DNA of 64,000 nt. Origin: Bacteroidales bacterium. Its GTDB lineage: Bacteria > Bacteroidota > Bacteroidia > Bacteroidales > UBA4417. The stretch is taken from contig JADJHD010000008.1 of the NCBI GenBank assembly GCA_016707705.1, positions 1 to 64,000 on the forward strand. The letters are read 5' to 3'. The translations under genes and the position numbers were made by a program. Positions 1-9,031 of this stretch are shown here, in pieces (within the stretch, counting starts at the first letter, position 1; every line of letters begins with the position of its first letter). A model generated the notes under the pieces. The model saw only the letters and a list, made by a program, of their open reading frames with translations, made no database searches and was not told where the DNA came from.

Positions 1-1
1 A

Positions 2-790
2 AGGAACGGAGAAGAGGCATTTAAGAACATAGGAACCAATGGCAGTAAGGGAACCAAGGTTTTTGCACTGGCCGGTAAAGTTAATCGCGGTGGATTGATA
101 GAAGTCCCCATGGGTACTACCCTACGTCAGATTGTGGAAGAGATTGGCGGTGGAATTGCTGGTGGACATGCCCTTAAAGCAGTTCAGATCGGTGGACCAT
201 CCGGAGGATGCATTCCTGCTGAACATTGCGATATTCCCGTTGATTTTGAAACACTTACTGAAATGGGTGCCATGATGGGTTCCGGTGGACTGGTGGTGCT
301 TGATGATCAGGATTGCATGGTGGATATTGCCCATTATTTCCTTTCATTCACTCAGGATCAATCCTGCGGAAAGTGCACCTTCTGCCGTGTTGGAACCCGA
401 AGAATGCTGGAACTCCTTGAAAAAATTCGGACAGGTTCAGGAACTGAAGCAGATTTGCAAAAACTTGAAGAACTGGCACATAGCACCAAGGCTGGCAGCC
501 TCTGCGGACTTGGTAAAACAGCTCCAAACCCGGTACTTTCCACCCTCAGGTACTTTCGTCATGAGTATGAAGCTCATCTGAAGGGAAAATGTCCTGCCGG
601 TAAATGCATTCCTCTCATTCATTATCTTGTTAAAGATGAATGTATTGGATGCACAAAATGCGCACAGCGCTGTCCCTCTGATGCCATCGCTTTTAAACCT
701 TACGAAAAGCACAGCATCGATCAGGAGAAATGTATAAAATGTGATATCTGCCGACAGGTTTGTCCTGTGGATGCAATAATAGTTGAATAA
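2..790 (+). CDS. NuoF/HydB-like flavoprotein subunit, C-terminal part
   Basis: This is the 3' part of a gene that starts before the window; the frame is open from base 2, and 262 residues are visible. It resembles the C-terminal half of NuoF-type NADH-oxidising subunits, specifically the HydB/HndC form found in multimeric [FeFe]-hydrogenases and related flavin-based bifurcating complexes. Visible signatures are the NuoF iron-sulfur motif SCGKCTFCRVG near bases 361-395, with its fourth Cys in SLCGLG near base 500. A C-terminal 2x[4Fe-4S] ferredoxin domain follows (CIGCTKCAQRCP and CIKCDICRQVCP), which plain NuoF lacks. The FMN/NADH-binding portion is mostly outside the window. The next gene starts 1 base after the stop, so the two are almost certainly co-translated subunits of one cytosolic electron-transfer complex. 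The exact complex (hydrogenase, Bfu-type or other) cannot be decided here. Confidence 0.85.
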   Translation, partial: RNGEEAFKNIGTNGSKGTKVFALAGKVNRGGLIEVPMGTTLRQIVEEIGGGIAGGHALKAVQIGGPSGGCIPAEHCDIPVDFETLTEMGAMMGSGGLVVLDDQDCMVDIAHYFLSFTQDQSCGKCTFCRVGTRRMLELLEKIRTGSGTEADLQKLEELAHSTKAGSLCGLGKTAPNPVLSTLRYFRHEYEAHLKGKCPAGKCIPLIHYLVKDECIGCTKCAQRCPSDAIAFKPYEKHSIDQEKCIKCDICRQVCPVDAIIVE

Positions 791-791
791 T

Positions 792-2357
792 ATGATCAGG
801 CTGACAATCAACTCAATACCCGTGGAAATAGCCGATGGCAGCAGTATTTTGCTTGCTGCCGGAAGCATAGGTATTGAGATTCCCACGCTTTGTCACCTGA
901 AAGGCACTCAGGAGCATCCTTCCTGCATGATTTGCACGGTTAAGGATCAGAAAACAGGTAAACTTTACCCATCATGCGCTATGCCGGCACAGGAAGGCAT
1001 GGAAATAATCACGGATTCAGAAGAAATCAGGGCTTTCAGAAAGGAAGCACTGGAGTTATTGCTGTCAGACCATGTGGGTGATTGCGAGGCTCCCTGCAGC
1101 CTTACCTGCCCTGCTCAGATGGATATACCTCTGATGAATCGTTTGATTGCACAGGGCAAGTTCAATGAAGCACACAAGGTTGTAAGAGAACAGATCGCTC
1201 TTCCCTTGATTCTGGGATATATTTGTCCTGCACCCTGCGAGAAAGCCTGTAAGAGAAAACCTATTGATTCTGCAGTCTCCATTTGCCTGCTGAAACGCTC
1301 AGCGGCCTATGAATCTGACACTTACGAAAATCCAGAAAAGCAGACTCCTGCATCCGGCAAGAAGATTGCTATTATAGGAACAGGTCCTGCCGGTCTCTCA
1401 GCTGCCTTCTACCTTCTAAAAGCCGGACATCAGTGTGTTTTGTTCGATAAACAGGCAGAAGCCGGGGGAGCAATGCGGTACCAAATTCCGGAAGAAGAAT
1501 TACCGCGGGAAATACTGGACAGGGAGCTCAAATATTTAAAAGATCTTGGCGCCGAATTTGTCCTGAGCACGTTAATTAATCTTGCAGATGTAAAGAACGG
1601 ATCACATGGCAAGTTTGATGCTGTTCTGATAGCAGGCGGACAACTCAACCCGGATGAGATATACAAAATGCTTGATGGTGAAGAACTTGAGATAAATAAA
1701 GATACTTTTGAGACGAATATCCCGGGAGTTTTTGCAGCCGGAAATATCCTGAAAAATCAGAAAATGGCTGTTCGGGCTGCTGCTCAGGGAAAGGAGGCTG
1801 CAGATAATATTTGCCTTTACTTTGCTGGCATGGCAGCCCGAAAAAAACTGAATCGCTTTAACTCAGTGGTTGGACAACTCAAGGAAGAAGAATATCCTGA
1901 ATACCTGAAAGAGGCTGCAAATTTTGCCAGGATTGAACCTGCTAAAGGTTTTATTCAGGGGTTAAGCAAGGAAGAGGCAATTGAGGAAGCTAAGCGATGC
2001 ATGCATTGCGATTGCCGAAAACCTGACTCCTGCAAGCTTCGCCTATACTCTGATTTATATGGCGCTGACAGAAAACACTTTGCAACTGGTCATCGGAAGT
2101 CATTTGTAAAGCAAGATCAACACGGATTGGTCATCTATGAGCCTGAAAAATGCATTAAATGCAGCATCTGTATTGAGATTGCAAGGGAATATTCAGAGGA
2201 GCTCGGACTTAGTTTTATCGGAAGAGGCTTTGATGTTCGGGTGAGTGTCCCCTTTAATCAAACCACTCTCGAGGCACTAAAAAAGTCAGCACTGGCTTGT
2301 GCAGAAGCTTGTCCAACAGCTGCAATTTCTATCAAAAACAAAGAAGAAAAACTTTGA
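792..2357 (+). CDS. 2Fe-2S / GltD-like FAD protein without NAD(P)H domain
   Basis: The protein has 521 residues. The start is placed at ATG 792, directly after the previous stop; a TTG at 783 would overlap it. Residues 1-75 form a NuoG/HydA-type [2Fe-2S] ferredoxin domain with Cys34, Cys45, Cys48 and Cys62. Residues 94-153 resemble the GltD N-terminal Fe-S domain (H94, C98, C102, C106, then CPAPCEKAC). An FAD-binding fold begins at GTGPAG, 196-201. Where GltD/NfnB proteins carry a second GxGxxA dinucleotide domain, this protein runs from DAVLIAGG almost directly to IPGVFAAGN, so the NAD(P)H-binding insert appears to be missing. The C-terminus has further Cys clusters (CMHCDC, CIKCSIC, CAEACP). 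No [FeFe]-hydrogenase H-cluster motifs are present. I infer a flavin-containing electron relay that pairs with the NuoF/HydB-like subunit, which would handle NADH. Confidence 0.8.
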   Translation: MIRLTINSIPVEIADGSSILLAAGSIGIEIPTLCHLKGTQEHPSCMICTVKDQKTGKLYPSCAMPAQEGMEIITDSEEIRAFRKEALELLLSDHVGDCEAPCSLTCPAQMDIPLMNRLIAQGKFNEAHKVVREQIALPLILGYICPAPCEKACKRKPIDSAVSICLLKRSAAYESDTYENPEKQTPASGKKIAIIGTGPAGLSAAFYLLKAGHQCVLFDKQAEAGGAMRYQIPEEELPREILDRELKYLKDLGAEFVLSTLINLADVKNGSHGKFDAVLIAGGQLNPDEIYKMLDGEELEINKDTFETNIPGVFAAGNILKNQKMAVRAAAQGKEAADNICLYFAGMAARKKLNRFNSVVGQLKEEEYPEYLKEAANFARIEPAKGFIQGLSKEEAIEEAKRCMHCDCRKPDSCKLRLYSDLYGADRKHFATGHRKSFVKQDQHGLVIYEPEKCIKCSICIEIAREYSEELGLSFIGRGFDVRVSVPFNQTTLEALKKSALACAEACPTAAISIKNKEEKL

Positions 2358-2407
2358 TACAACTAACAGTTTTAAAAGAATATAAGACTGATCATTTAAA
2401 GTACTGC

Positions 2408-3526
2408 ATGAGATACTTAATCATCATAGGATTTCTGTTCATAAACCTCAGTATTCTGGTTTCGGCACAAACCAAATCAGGCTCTTGCTGGCCAATGTAC
2501 AGGGGAAGTGCCAATCTAGACGGGACTTCGCCTGCACTGGTTCCTTCTGGCCTGAAACTGCTCTGGTCCTATCCTGCCGGGGATGCGTTAAAATCATCAC
2601 CCGTTATTGCGAATGGAATTATTTATACAGGATCCACCAATGGATATTTGTATGCACTGGATCTGAAAGGCAATCTGAAATGGAAATTCAATACCGGTAA
2701 TTCCATTGAAGCTTCTCCAATGCTGGTTGATAAGTATGTGATTGTGGGCAACCTTGAGGGCATTCTCTTTGCTCTGGATGCTGCAACAGGCAAACTCAAG
2801 TGGAAATATGCCACCGAAGGACAAATCTCCGGTTCTGCCACCTGGGTCCTGGCTGCTGATGGCAAACAAAAGCGAATACTGGTTGGAAGCTACGACTACT
2901 TCCTGCATGCAGTGAACCTCTCCACAGGAAAAGCTGCATGGAAATATGAATCGGGCAATTACATCAACGGAACGGCTGCAATCTGGGGGAAAATGGCCAT
3001 TTTCGGCGGTTGCGATGGTTTACTGCATATGATCAATACCAATACAGGAAAGGAGAGCATTAATATCAACATTGGTACCTATGTCCCGGCATCGGCTGCA
3101 ATTGCTGCTGACAAAGCTTATCTTGGGAATTACGATGGTGATTTCTACTGTATCGATCTGAAAACAAGGAAAACAATCTGGAAAACCGGAGGCGGTGGTC
3201 CATTCCTCGCTTCTCCATCAATATCAAAGGGCAGGGTCGTGACGGCTTCACAGAATCATACAGTTTATTGCTATGAGGCTGCAGGCGGGAAAATCGCCTG
3301 GAGCTACAAAACCAGAGGAAAAGTTGACGCATCTCCTGTAATTGTCGGAAGCACAGTCATAATTGGTACCGGTGACGGACGCCTGCTTCTTCTTGGATTA
3401 TTAACAGGTTCAGAAATCTGGTCCTATGAAATCGGCAGTACCATTTCGGCAACTCCAGCTGTTATCAATAACCTGGTTGTAGTAGCCGCAGAAGATGGAA
3501 GTATCTATGCCTTTGGGCCTAAGTAG
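2408..3526 (+). CDS. secreted PQQ-type beta-propeller protein
   Basis: The protein has 372 residues from ATG 2408; an upstream TTG frame extension lacks the obvious signal peptide at the start. Residues 1-21 are a Sec signal peptide ending ..LSILVSAQ. The rest consists of repeated propeller blades of the type G.IYTGSTNGYLYALD followed by G.LKWKF, typical of PQQ-like/BamB-like 7- or 8-bladed propellers. The BamB lipobox is absent and no quinoprotein dehydrogenase catalytic residues were identified, so a scaffold or binding role is more likely than an enzyme. It lies 50 bases after the flavoprotein and 55 bases before the glycosyltransferase, on the same strand. It may be the extracytoplasmic partner of the downstream ABC system, but this is an inference from position only. 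Confidence 0.8.
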   Translation: MRYLIIIGFLFINLSILVSAQTKSGSCWPMYRGSANLDGTSPALVPSGLKLLWSYPAGDALKSSPVIANGIIYTGSTNGYLYALDLKGNLKWKFNTGNSIEASPMLVDKYVIVGNLEGILFALDAATGKLKWKYATEGQISGSATWVLAADGKQKRILVGSYDYFLHAVNLSTGKAAWKYESGNYINGTAAIWGKMAIFGGCDGLLHMINTNTGKESININIGTYVPASAAIAADKAYLGNYDGDFYCIDLKTRKTIWKTGGGGPFLASPSISKGRVVTASQNHTVYCYEAAGGKIAWSYKTRGKVDASPVIVGSTVIIGTGDGRLLLLGLLTGSEIWSYEIGSTISATPAVINNLVVVAAEDGSIYAFGPK

Positions 3527-3581
3527 TACGAGTAATATATTTACTCGTTATTTTATACTTGATTAATTCAGAATAGATTAC

Positions 3582-4874
3582 ATGAAAATAATACACATTG
3601 TCCCGGGTTTTGGAGGTACATTTTATTGTGGGAATTGCCTGCGCGACAGTGCATTTTCAACATCTATCAGGAAACTTGGACACGAGGCTCTGATGCTTCC
3701 GATGTATATGCCGCTAACTATTGGCAGCAGTCAGATTAAATCTGATTTCCCGGTATTTTATGGGGCTGTAAACATCTACATTAAGCAGGCATTTCCATTT
3801 ATGAGAAATATGCCTGGCTGGCTGGAGAATTTCTTCAACTCCCCCTCTATTCTGAAGTTTGCAGCCAGTAAATCAGGATCCACCAGAGCAAGCGGACTTG
3901 CCGCACTCACGGAATCCATGCTGCTCGGAAGTAAGGGAAATCAGGCTAAGGAACTTCGGCAATTGATTGATTACCTAAAAGTTCATGAGAAACCGGATAT
4001 CGTCCACTTTTCCAATGCCTTACTGCTAGGAATGGCAAAGGAAATCAGGGAGGAACTTCAGATTCCTGTTGTTTGCTCCCTCCAGGATGAGGATGTTTGG
4101 GTGGATGCAATGCATGAAAAGGATCGTCAGCATATGTGGGACCTGCTTGCAACAAAGGTTGAGCATGTCGATAAGTTTGTATCGGTTAGCAGCTATTTTG
4201 CCGGGGTAATGAGCAGGAAGATGAATATCCCTTCTGAGAAAATGAAAGTTATACCAATTGGCATTGATCCATCGAAATATAAATACAGTCTTCCTGCAGC
4301 TAATCCGCCTGTACTGGGCTATCTTTCACGCATCTGCGAAGAAAATGGATTTGCAATTCTGGTGGATGCTTTTATCCTCCTGAAATCCAAACCCCAATTC
4401 AGAGAAATAAAACTGAAGGCTACCGGAGGATTTACCGGTGATGATCATAAGTTTATCAAGGCTCAGTGGACAAAACTAAAAAAGGCTGGAATTGAGAAAG
4501 ATATGGAAATCATCCATGAATTTGAAGGGAATGCTCTGCATAACTTTCTTAAGGATATTAGTCTTTTATCGGTCCCAGTCCTTCAAGGCGAGGCTTTTGG
4601 GATGTACCAGCTGGAGGCACTTGCCAGTGGAAAACCAATTATGCAGCCCGAACTGGGTGCTTTCCCCGAAATTGTCAGGAACACTGGTGGTGGCTGGACA
4701 TATTCTCCTAATACCGCTGAAGCCCTAGCCGCCAAACTTGAGTTTGTCCTTTCAAATCCTGATGAACTTAAGAGAGCTGGAAAAACTGGTTATCAGCAAG
4801 TTGAAAATCAATATAACTCTTCCGGACTGGCAGCAGCCATGCTTGAAACCTACCAGGAAATTCTCACTAAATAG
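3582..4874 (+). CDS. GT4-family glycosyltransferase
   Basis: The protein has 430 residues and no signal peptide. The N-terminus (MKIIHIVPGFGGTFYCGNC) has the Gly-rich loop of GT-B transferases. The C-terminal half has the GT4 nucleotide-sugar signature GEAFGMYQLEALASGKP, i.e. an E-x7-E motif, and a later PEIVRNTGGGW stretch. It should transfer a sugar from a nucleotide sugar in the cytoplasm; the acceptor is unknown. It is followed after 6 bases by an ABC ATPase and then a permease, so these three are probably one transcript. A glycosyltransferase tied to an FtsX-type ABC transporter suggests work on an envelope lipid or lipoprotein, but no substrate can be read from the sequence. Confidence 0.85.
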   Translation: MKIIHIVPGFGGTFYCGNCLRDSAFSTSIRKLGHEALMLPMYMPLTIGSSQIKSDFPVFYGAVNIYIKQAFPFMRNMPGWLENFFNSPSILKFAASKSGSTRASGLAALTESMLLGSKGNQAKELRQLIDYLKVHEKPDIVHFSNALLLGMAKEIREELQIPVVCSLQDEDVWVDAMHEKDRQHMWDLLATKVEHVDKFVSVSSYFAGVMSRKMNIPSEKMKVIPIGIDPSKYKYSLPAANPPVLGYLSRICEENGFAILVDAFILLKSKPQFREIKLKATGGFTGDDHKFIKAQWTKLKKAGIEKDMEIIHEFEGNALHNFLKDISLLSVPVLQGEAFGMYQLEALASGKPIMQPELGAFPEIVRNTGGGWTYSPNTAEALAAKLEFVLSNPDELKRAGKTGYQQVENQYNSSGLAAAMLETYQEILTK

Positions 4875-4880
4875 CAAGGT

Positions 4881-5552
4881 ATGATCGCTGAACTTCAAGC
4901 TGTTTCTAAATCCTATCCCTTGATGGAAACCAAGGTGCTGAATGAAGTATCCCTGCGAATTCCATCAAATACCTCAATTGCAATCACAGGTCCCTCTGGT
5001 TCAGGAAAAAGCACTCTGCTGAATATTCTGGGGACTCTCGACACACCCGACTCTGGCAAGTTGATCCTTGATGGATCAGAGCCTAACTATTCTGATAATC
5101 AGCTTATTTCAAATATCAGAAACAAATTGATCGGATTCGTTTTCCAATCGCATCACCTTCTGCCCCAACTCACATTACTCGAAAACATTCAACTTCCATT
5201 GCTCCCTTTGACAAACAATTCTGAGAAGCAGCAGGCAATGGAAAGGGGAATTGCCCTTATGAAAAGAATTGGTCTTAGTGAAAAGCTAAACAGCAGGCCT
5301 TCACAGGTTTCGGTTGGAGAATGCCAGCGTACTGCAATGGTTAGGGCTATGGTGAATAGTCCAAAATTATTATTGGCAGATGAACCTACAGGGTCACTGG
5401 ATTCAGAAAATGCCAGCCTTCTCATCGATCTTTTGCTTGAATTACAAAAGGAACAGGGATTTTCGATGGTGGTTGTGACCCATTCCATGGAGATTGCAAC
5501 AAAACTCCAAAAAGTATATCAGCTTAAATCAGGTTCTCTCAAACAAATTTAA
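4881..5552 (+). CDS. LolD/MacB-type ABC transporter ATPase
   Basis: The protein has 223 residues, the normal size of the LolD/FtsE/MacB-type ATPase class. Walker A is GPSGSGKST at residues 37-45, the Q-loop is FVFQSHHLLPQ, Walker B is LLLADEPTG, and the H-loop is VVTHS. The ABC signature, normally LSGGQ, reads VSVGE here and is followed by CQRTAMVRAM, so it departs at several positions while keeping the essential second Ser and the Gly. It lies 6 bases after the glycosyltransferase and 35 bases before the permease it almost certainly powers. The complex would be a mechanotransmitting (type VII) ABC system acting on the inner membrane and periplasm rather than a classical importer. Confidence 0.88.
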   Translation: MIAELQAVSKSYPLMETKVLNEVSLRIPSNTSIAITGPSGSGKSTLLNILGTLDTPDSGKLILDGSEPNYSDNQLISNIRNKLIGFVFQSHHLLPQLTLLENIQLPLLPLTNNSEKQQAMERGIALMKRIGLSEKLNSRPSQVSVGECQRTAMVRAMVNSPKLLLADEPTGSLDSENASLLIDLLLELQKEQGFSMVVVTHSMEIATKLQKVYQLKSGSLKQI

Positions 5553-5587
5553 AAGTACCAATTCTAAAATTATTTACCCGGTCACCA

Positions 5588-8500
5588 ATGAGCATCTTCA
5601 GATTGATCCTGCGTAATCTTCTGTTTTTCAGACGTCAGCATCTGTTGACTGCTCTTGGGATTGCTGTAGCCACAGCCGTTCTTATTGGGGCACTGATCAT
5701 TGGAGATTCCGTTAAATATAGCCTCAACAAGATCAAGGAGCAGCGATTGGGCAAAATTGAATGGACTATTTTTGCCAACGGAAGGTATTTCAATGCAGGG
5801 CTTGCAGATTCTATCCATAAAAGCCTGAATGGAAGTGTGAGTCCGGTAATCCTTGCTGAGGCAATCTGCATTAATCCGGAGGGGAACAGTCGTATCAACC
5901 GAATTCAACTGATTGGCATTAATGATTCATTTCCCTCTTTCTGGAACAACAGCCTTCCTTCTCCCAAAGCAGGAGAAGCCATACTGTCAAAGGCTGCAGC
6001 CGAAAAGCTCAGACTAAATCCAGGTGATGATTTCATTCTTAAAATCCACAAACCCGGTAAAACTCCGCAGAATACCCCATTTGTCGACGACAGGCAGGAA
6101 GTAACGGCTGCCAGATTCAAGCTTGCAGCTATTGCCGGGGATGAATCCATGGGTCGCTTTAGCCTGAGCAACAACCAATTACCACCACTCTCAGTTTTTG
6201 TTTCCCTGTCAAGGCTTTCGAGTCTTATTGGGATGAAGAATACAGCAAATGCAATTCTTATCGAAAAAGGTGGAAGTGTAAGTCCGGATACAATCATGAA
6301 ACTCATAGGAGAAGATTGGAATCTTGAAGATGCAGGAATTACGATTACAGGCACAAATACTCCCGGAACTAAGCAACTTACTACGGATCAGATTTTTATT
6401 GATAAAAAACTAAGCAATACGTTCCATTCCATTGTTCCGGAAACTCAGGAAATACTTTCCTATCTGGTTAATGGAATCTCCACCAGCGAACACTCCACCC
6501 CCTACTCTTTTGTTACTGCTGTTGATAGTACCTATTTCAATTACCGAATTGGAGAAAATGAAATCCTGATTTCAGACTGGCTCGCAAAGGACCTGGGTGT
6601 AGAAACCGGGGATTCACTCCGGTTGAGATACTATAAACTAGGGCCACTACGCAGTCTCAAGGAGGATAGCTGCAATTTTGCAGTAGGGAAAATAATGGAT
6701 CAGACCAATTCACTCTTCGACAGAAGTCTGATGCCTGAGCTTCCCGGAATCTCGAAAGCCGTAAATTGTCGTGACTGGGAAACAGGAAGTCCGATAAACC
6801 TCTCGCTTATCCGGGATCAGGATGAGGAATACTGGAAAGATTATCGGGGAACACCCAAGGCATTTATCTCAATTGAGAAAGGAAAGGAAATCTGGTCCAA
6901 TTCCTATGGTAACCTCACAGCTTTTCGCTTCAAAACAGATTCGGCAGAAAAACTGAAAATTGAAAAGAGACTTCTATCTGAACTGGACCCTTCAAGCAAC
7001 GGATTTACAGCCAGAAACGCTGCTGTGGAAGGCGAACGGGCTGCAAAACAATCCTCTGATTTTGGTGAACTATTCCTGGGATTGAGCTTCTTTATCCTTA
7101 TTGCCGCATTCCTGTTAACCGCCCTGCTGATGGGGTTGCAATCGAGAAAACGTGCCGCTGAGATCGCATTACTCAATTCCATTGGTATCCGGAAAAGAAT
7201 TATCAGCCGAATCCTGCTGATTGAATCCTTGTTTGTTAGCCTTATCGGAACCATTCCCGGAATACTACTTGGAATACTGTACAATGAATTGCTGATCAAG
7301 GGATTAAATACTATCTGGCAACCAGTTGCAGGAATCTCCACGCTGAAGAGCCATCTTGATGTAGTTACAATCCTGACAGGTTTATTTACAGGATTTACAG
7401 TTTCATTCCTGACTTCCTGGATAGTAATCCGGCTGAGTTTAAAAGAGCAACTTTTTCAGGCTGTTAAGGGTGAACATGCTTTGAAGCATGAGAATATCTC
7501 CAGAAAAGCCGGGATTTACAAATTCTTAGCAATAATATTCGGCATTTTCGGATTTATTTTACTCATTCTCAGGTTTATAAATCCAAGGATCGCAGGTGCT
7601 GAACTTACCATGGGAATCGGATCTTTGCTCCTGCTGTCGGGAATATTTGTGATTAGTTTCCAGCTTTACAATGCTTGGTCGAAGTCAGCCGCAGTGTCAG
7701 CAAACATACGGAACCTTGCCATAAGAAGCCTGTCGCTGAGGCGGAAACGGAGCATAACTTCCATTATTCTGCTTGCACTTGGTGCATTCAGTATTTTCAT
7801 CACTGCCAGCAATATTAAACCCGCAAGCTCAAGCAAGAGTCAGGATTCCGGGACTGCTGGATTCAGTCTTTGGGCTGAATCCACACTTCCCATTCACTTC
7901 GACCTGAACTCTCACAATGGCAGGAAACAAACAGGCATTCAGGATATCAACATCCTCAACGATGTGAAATTTGAGACCATCTATAGGGTGAAGGGTGATG
8001 ATGCCAGCTGTCTGAATCTCAATCAGGTTTCCAACCCCACTCTGGCAGGCCTGAATGCAGTATCTATGGGTGAAAGAAACTCACTCAAGTTCCAGCTTTT
8101 GCATCCGTTTGTGCCTCAGGATAATGCATGGAGTGCCCTCGACAGCATTTATCCTTCCGGAATCATACCTGCATTTGCCGACCTCACAGTAATTACCTGG
8201 GGATTGCACCGCAAGCTTGGAGATACTTTAATCTATCCCGATGAGAAAGGAAATCTCCTTCATGTTGTGCTCCTTGGTGGACTTGAAAACTCAATTTTCC
8301 AGGGGAATGTACTGGTTTCATCCAAAAGACTGGTTGAACATTTTCCTACCCTGGCAACACCAAATACCTTCCTGTTGGACATCAAATCAGCCGATCTCAC
8401 CAGGGTTACAGACACACTTGATTATCTGCTTCGGGATTATGGCTGGATGGCTACCATGACCTCTGAACGCATCCATTCCTTTAACCAGGTGGAGAACACC

Positions 8501-8887
8501 TACCTGATGGTATTCATCCTCTTGGGAGGATTAGGACTAATGATTGGAATTCTGGGAATGGGAGTCATTCTGATAAGAAATACATCAGAACGAAGGAAAG
8601 AATTTGCAGTCATGCTATCCGTCGGCTTTACCGGTAAACAGGTATTCCAATTGCTCAGTTTCGAATTTCTATATTTGATATTCAGCGGACTGCTGCTTGG
8701 CACCATTTCTGCGATCATAGGATTAATGGCACTTCCCGGCGATACCCTTCACGGAATCCCATGGATGATGCTGATTCTGCTCTTCACATTGGTTTTTACA
8801 ACCGGAACCTTATCCATTCTCCTTCCAGCAGCCCGGTTGCTCAGGAAATCTCCAGTAAGTGGGTTAAGAGGTGAGAAAGGGGATTGA
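5588..8887 (+). CDS. FtsX/MacB-like ABC permease, 10 TM
   Basis: The protein has 1099 residues and is about twice the size of a LolC/LolE unit. The order is: TM near residues 18-40, a large periplasmic MacB-type domain to about 495, then three FtsX-type helices (FILIAAFLLTALLMGL, a helix near LLIESLFVSLIGTIPG, and VVTILTGLFTGFTVSF). Two or three linking helices come next, then a second periplasmic domain, and a final FtsX triplet (VFILLGGLGLMIGILG, FLYLIFSGLLLGTISA, MMLILLFTLVFTTG). This is the duplicated DUF214/FtsX layout of 10-helix permeases that act as a single polypeptide. It is paired with the ATPase immediately upstream. The likely role is moving or releasing an envelope substrate using ATP-driven periplasmic motions; the substrate is unknown. 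Confidence 0.87.
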   Translation: MSIFRLILRNLLFFRRQHLLTALGIAVATAVLIGALIIGDSVKYSLNKIKEQRLGKIEWTIFANGRYFNAGLADSIHKSLNGSVSPVILAEAICINPEGNSRINRIQLIGINDSFPSFWNNSLPSPKAGEAILSKAAAEKLRLNPGDDFILKIHKPGKTPQNTPFVDDRQEVTAARFKLAAIAGDESMGRFSLSNNQLPPLSVFVSLSRLSSLIGMKNTANAILIEKGGSVSPDTIMKLIGEDWNLEDAGITITGTNTPGTKQLTTDQIFIDKKLSNTFHSIVPETQEILSYLVNGISTSEHSTPYSFVTAVDSTYFNYRIGENEILISDWLAKDLGVETGDSLRLRYYKLGPLRSLKEDSCNFAVGKIMDQTNSLFDRSLMPELPGISKAVNCRDWETGSPINLSLIRDQDEEYWKDYRGTPKAFISIEKGKEIWSNSYGNLTAFRFKTDSAEKLKIEKRLLSELDPSSNGFTARNAAVEGERAAKQSSDFGELFLGLSFFILIAAFLLTALLMGLQSRKRAAEIALLNSIGIRKRIISRILLIESLFVSLIGTIPGILLGILYNELLIKGLNTIWQPVAGISTLKSHLDVVTILTGLFTGFTVSFLTSWIVIRLSLKEQLFQAVKGEHALKHENISRKAGIYKFLAIIFGIFGFILLILRFINPRIAGAELTMGIGSLLLLSGIFVISFQLYNAWSKSAAVSANIRNLAIRSLSLRRKRSITSIILLALGAFSIFITASNIKPASSSKSQDSGTAGFSLWAESTLPIHFDLNSHNGRKQTGIQDINILNDVKFETIYRVKGDDASCLNLNQVSNPTLAGLNAVSMGERNSLKFQLLHPFVPQDNAWSALDSIYPSGIIPAFADLTVITWGLHRKLGDTLIYPDEKGNLLHVVLLGGLENSIFQGNVLVSSKRLVEHFPTLATPNTFLLDIKSADLTRVTDTLDYLLRDYGWMATMTSERIHSFNQVENTYLMVFILLGGLGLMIGILGMGVILIRNTSERRKEFAVMLSVGFTGKQVFQLLSFEFLYLIFSGLLLGTISAIIGLMALPGDTLHGIPWMMLILLFTLVFTTGTLSILLPAARLLRKSPVSGLRGEKGD

Positions 8888-9031
8888 AAAGGTCATAAAT
8901 ACTTTTCCAAACTCTGGAAGAAATAAAACAGTTCTCTTTTATCATTTTTATAGCAGACAGAATAATATCCGTTTACTTATAAAATTTCTTAAAAAGTCTG
9001 ACAGCAATAAGGCTTTTATTTTCCTGAAGCA

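Noticed and set aside
2..2357. A complete [FeFe]-hydrogenase operon
   Set aside because: The HydB-like part fits, but the second protein has none of the H-cluster cysteine motifs, so no hydrogenase catalytic subunit can be claimed from this window.
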